Origin: Bolinopsis microptera
Lineage: Eukaryota > Ctenophora > Tentaculata > Lobata > Bolinopsidae
DNA length: 31,528 nt
Direction of reading: 5' to 3'
NCBI RefSeq assembly: GCF_026151205.1
Contig: NC_087074.1
Location: 18,514,712 to 18,546,239, forward strand
Shown here: positions 29,301-31,528 of the stretch, in pieces
Numbering within the stretch: position 1 is the first letter of the stretch
How the letters are laid out: each line of letters opens with the position of its first letter
Made by a program: the position numbers and the translations under genes
Notes under the pieces: model-generated
The model's database searches: none
The model's input: only the letters and a program-made list of their open reading frames with translations
Told to the model about the DNA's origin: nothing

Positions 29301-29450
29301 CTTGCTTTGATACCGGATAACCCTCCGGTTTCCGGTTATACGTGCAGCTGGTCGAATTCCTTGGTAGACTACACGCCATCACGGTGGTCAGACATCTGAT
29401 GACCCTTCCTGCTACGACGATAAACCTTACCAAGTTACCAAGTTAGTTAC
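26305..29450 (+). mobile_element. CR1-like non-LTR retrotransposon, nearly complete
   Basis: The unit contains the endonuclease-reverse transcriptase frame and ends in an octamer repeat (TTACCAAG twice, 29427-29442), a 3' end type known in the CR1 group. AAATGGA occurs directly before (26298-26304) and after (29451-29457), consistent with a 7-bp target duplication. No ORF1 (gag-like) is present, so the copy may be 5'-truncated. It sits head-to-head with the MACPF gene. Confidence 0.85.
26365..29399 (+). CDS. LINE endonuclease-reverse transcriptase (ORF2)
   Basis: Makes and inserts DNA copies of the element RNA. The frame is open from 26365 to the TGA at 29397-29399 (about 1,010 codons); the first in-frame ATG is 26640. 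The apurinic-type endonuclease comes first: NARSLNP, ITESWL (catalytic Glu), TGDFNLPQVDW and SDHNMV. The reverse transcriptase follows: APGPDGIPS, YLDFAKAFDKVD, GVPQGSVLGPLF and the catalytic FADD. The C-terminal part has FEYC-like SLLEYCCPLWDP and LWNKVP, as in CR1, Rex and jockey-like elements. An ATG at 26341 lies in another frame. A 1-bp loss in the A6 run at 26379-26384 would explain the mismatch, so this copy is one small indel from a longer ORF. Key motifs are intact. Confidence 0.92.
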
Positions 29451-29457
29451 AAATGGA

Positions 29458-29913
29458 AAACGAAGTGAGTCGTGTAATGGTGAGATTGTCTCAAATAATA
29501 TTTACGAATATATCACAGGAATTTGTTAATAATCGTACTCGAAAAGGTTTGTTCCCTGAATAAGTCTAGGTTTCATATGTAAGTACATTATACTGTGGCT
29601 AAAAATTAAACTTCGTCACGAAAAACCGCTATGAAAGTAAAGATAAAATGTGAAAATGATGCAACAGATTAAAAGATAAAGATCTGGGCCATTTAAAAAT
29701 TTATTAGTTCACAGTGCATGTAAATTAGAGCAATTGTATTCAAGTACAGTTTGTACATGACTTGGTCTATGAAGCTCTAATCTCTATAATACATTCACAG
29801 CTCCAATAAAATATCAGACATAGTCGACTGATCGTCTAAAATATTTCACATTTAAATTAAAACAGTTCCGATCTGAACATTCGAATATGAGGTGTGTTGC
29901 CATGGTTATCACT
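29458..29913. other. No gene recognised
   Basis: AT-rich stretch between the LINE and the last exon of the minus-strand gene. The part near 29,800-29,913 would hold that gene's 3' UTR. Confidence 0.4.
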
Positions 29914-30349
29914 TCACCCTCGTTTTATCTGCTGCATTACTTGGGGAGGCGATGCTAGTCTGTGGGGAGAGGGAGACATTGGGTTGCCATGGTTAGCACT
30001 CATACCTCTTACAACCTGAGGATTTATAGTTTAAGCAATGCATTAAAATTATCTGCGATTAAAGTATGCGGATTTGTTATAGATTATAAATTTGTTATAA
30101 TTATAAATTTGTTATAATTATAAATTTGTTATATTTGTAAATTTGAGAAGACGCTATAAAACCTAGCTCGACATTTAAAGTAAATAACAATCTAGATCAA
30201 CAAGACTAAAAAACAACATTCCGGAATGTTACCTGGTGCGACATGAGTCTGCTGTGTTCCTCCATTACTTGAGGAGGTAGCCCTCTTGCTCCCATAGCTC
30301 TTACTCCCTTAGCCACGTTCCCTCTGATCGGGGCTACATACGGGCCTCC
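29914..30349 (-). CDS. Unrecognised minus-strand gene, last two exons
   Basis: Exon 30349-30233 (117 nt, 39 codons) is bounded by CAACCAG and a GTAACA donor, phase 0 at both ends. The last exon, 30015-29914 (102 nt), follows TCCTCAG, is also phase 0, and ends in TGA at 29916-29914. Together they give 72 residues rich in Gly, Met, Pro and Arg. The two exons share a related block: GVRAMGA then PPQVMEE in the first, VVRGMSA then PPQVMQQ in the second. DNA around CATTACTTG-RGGAGG is also shared, so one exon may be a copy of the other. The protein ends QQIKRG. Earlier exons are probably beyond the window or behind the mariner element. Alternatively the frame opens at the ATG at 30427. I do not recognise the family. 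Confidence 0.5.
30074..30144. repeat. AT-rich 17-bp tandem repeat
   Basis: About three to four units of ATTATAAATTTGTTATA with small changes, inside the proposed intron between the two minus-strand exons. Confidence 0.85.
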
Positions 30350-30579
30350 CTGGTTGGATATAATATACAACTTTATATAATACACTATCTCGTTATAAGA
30401 GTAGGCTCGAACTGATAAGAGCAACACGGAAGTAAACCTAACATTTCTTTATGGGAAGATCCAGTAAAGCTAATCTATAGTTAATTGTGTTAGGGCACGT
30501 GTTTTCTAGCCCAAATAAATTATACGAATTTATTATTAACAGTTTTTATGAGGTAACCCTGCGAATGAATATCAAATTA
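30350..30579. other. Spacer, no gene seen
   Basis: AT-rich sequence between the upstream proposed exon and the mariner-type element. Confidence 0.4.
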
Positions 30580-31528
30580 CAGGGTGGCCCATAAGTGACT
30601 ACCCACACGCAACCTCTTTATAACTCACGTAATTCGTCTCCAAATTGCACCAAAATTTCAGAGATTATAGATATGGGTCAAACTTATATTTCCTGAAAGT
30701 TTCGTAAGCCACGCCCAATTACAGTGGGCGTGGCGTGACACTCCCTCTTTTTCACTATTGTCTTCATAAAATGAGAACGCTTTAAGCTAAGAACTCAAAC
30801 TTTTTTGCACACATTTGGCTTGATAATTGAAAACTTTTCCAAAAGTTTCAAGTTCATTGGTTAAAATATGGCTAAGTTATGACCATTTTAAAATCCATCG
30901 GATATGTGATCCGAGCACTCAGTCAGTGATATTTGCACTCAATTAGTGATCTCGTCACCTAATCTGATCAAGAGTAAGGCGTTAGCGTGTATTAATGAGG
31001 TTCATTAGGCCTTGATTGGATACCGATGATGACTTTGCTAGAAAGGAAAACACAAATTTTTAGGATAAATCAAAGTATGGATCCACATTCTGCTTCGACA
31101 GGAATGTGTTGGCGAAATCTATCATCGATTGGAAATCACGGTCCAAAAGTTTGTGATTCGGTAGGCCCGGTGAGAAAGGTCTTGCTTTAGGATTCGCTGA
31201 AGGGTTGTTCTGCTGATGTCTAAGGCAGGAGCTCGTTTCCGGGTGCCAATCTTAGGTGTGTCCATCACGTCACCAACAACCATCGTGATGTTTTCTACAG
31301 TCCTCGAAGTTCGTCTTCTGCCGACTCTTTGCCGATCGTGTGCAGAAAACGTAAACTTGATCTTGTGATGAATGTCAAAGCAGCTTTTCCGGCAAGGGGG
31401 TGGTCGGTTGAATTTCATCTGAAATTGTCGTTTAATCTGAGGGTAGAACACCCCATTTTCTTTCTTCAGGTAGACGAACAATCGTTGTTCTGCAGTAAAG
31501 GGAGGATAGTGAACCATTTTCGATGATT
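30580..31528 (-). mobile_element. Mariner-type element, partial (runs off window)
   Basis: One end is seen: TA then CAGGGTGGCCCATAAGTG at 30580, matching the ends of the 16446 element at most positions. It encodes an N-terminal transposase fragment on the minus strand, so this is the 3' end of the element. The other end lies past 31528. Confidence 0.8.
31122..31517 (-). pseudogene. Mariner-type transposase, N-terminal DNA-binding part only
   Basis: 131 residues from an ATG at 31517. The start (PPFTAEQRLFVYLKKENG) and the FQMKFNRPPP block match the first helix-turn-helix of mariner-like transposases. TVENI, then DISRTTLQRILKQDL and AYRI match the second helix-turn-helix and the start of the catalytic region. 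The frame then stops at 31122. Only about 540 bp remain to the element end, with no open frame and no DDE/DDD catalytic motifs seen, so the catalytic domain is deleted or eroded. The fragment could still bind element ends if expressed. Confidence 0.82.

Overview
This window looks like nuclear DNA from an animal, probably an invertebrate. The evidence is short GT-AG introns, AT-rich intergenic DNA, arrays of C2H2 zinc fingers, a metazoan-type SSRP1 gene with an HMG box, and many kinds of eukaryotic transposon (CR1-like LINE, Penelope-like element, tRNA-derived SINE, mariner, MITEs, foldback elements). The phylum cannot be fixed from the sequence alone; a cnidarian or other soft-bodied marine invertebrate would fit.

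Left part (1-17,280): a tandem array of five paralogous C2H2 zinc-finger genes, all on the plus strand, here called copies A-E. The gene is a single open exon. Its N-terminus is an internally duplicated module, each half carrying two SUMO-type psi-K-x-E motifs and one divergent C2H2 finger. A basic patch, a Ser/Asn-rich linker and a run of near-identical 28-residue fingers follow. Copy A is cut by the window edge. B has two small tandem-duplication frameshifts. C has a 5-bp insertion and a stop. D (439 residues) is almost whole but stops about two fingers early. E is split by a tRNA-derived SINE. About 490 bp of upstream sequence is shared by the copies. D and E also share a 409-bp MITE and a 330-bp insert in their 5' flanks, so E and D are a recent duplicate pair.

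Between B and C lies about 5.1 kb of nested insertions (2,520-7,639): a MITE with two GAA-looped hairpins; a 2.2-kb non-coding element with perfect 40-bp terminal inverted repeats and 17 copies of a 15-bp TGTGACAAAGT box; microsatellites; a Helitron-like 3' end; and a 510-bp foldback element. Between D and E lies a 986-bp foldback element with nearly identical 403-bp arms.

Middle (17,480-23,751): a 17-exon SSRP1 gene, the HMG-box subunit of the FACT histone chaperone. Intron 2 holds a poly-G minisatellite and intron 5 an antisense Penelope-like (GIY-YIG) fragment with a 13-bp target duplication. Convergent to it (24,225-25,820, minus) is an intronless, more GC-rich secreted MACPF-domain protein.

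Right part (26,305-31,528): a nearly complete CR1-like LINE flanked by a 7-bp target duplication; the last two exons of an unrecognised minus-strand gene with a repeated PPQVM motif; and a mariner-type element running off the window, which encodes only the N-terminal helix-turn-helix part of a transposase.

The genes do not form one pathway. The window reads as a young, decaying zinc-finger array beside a housekeeping chromatin gene, heavily invaded by mobile DNA.
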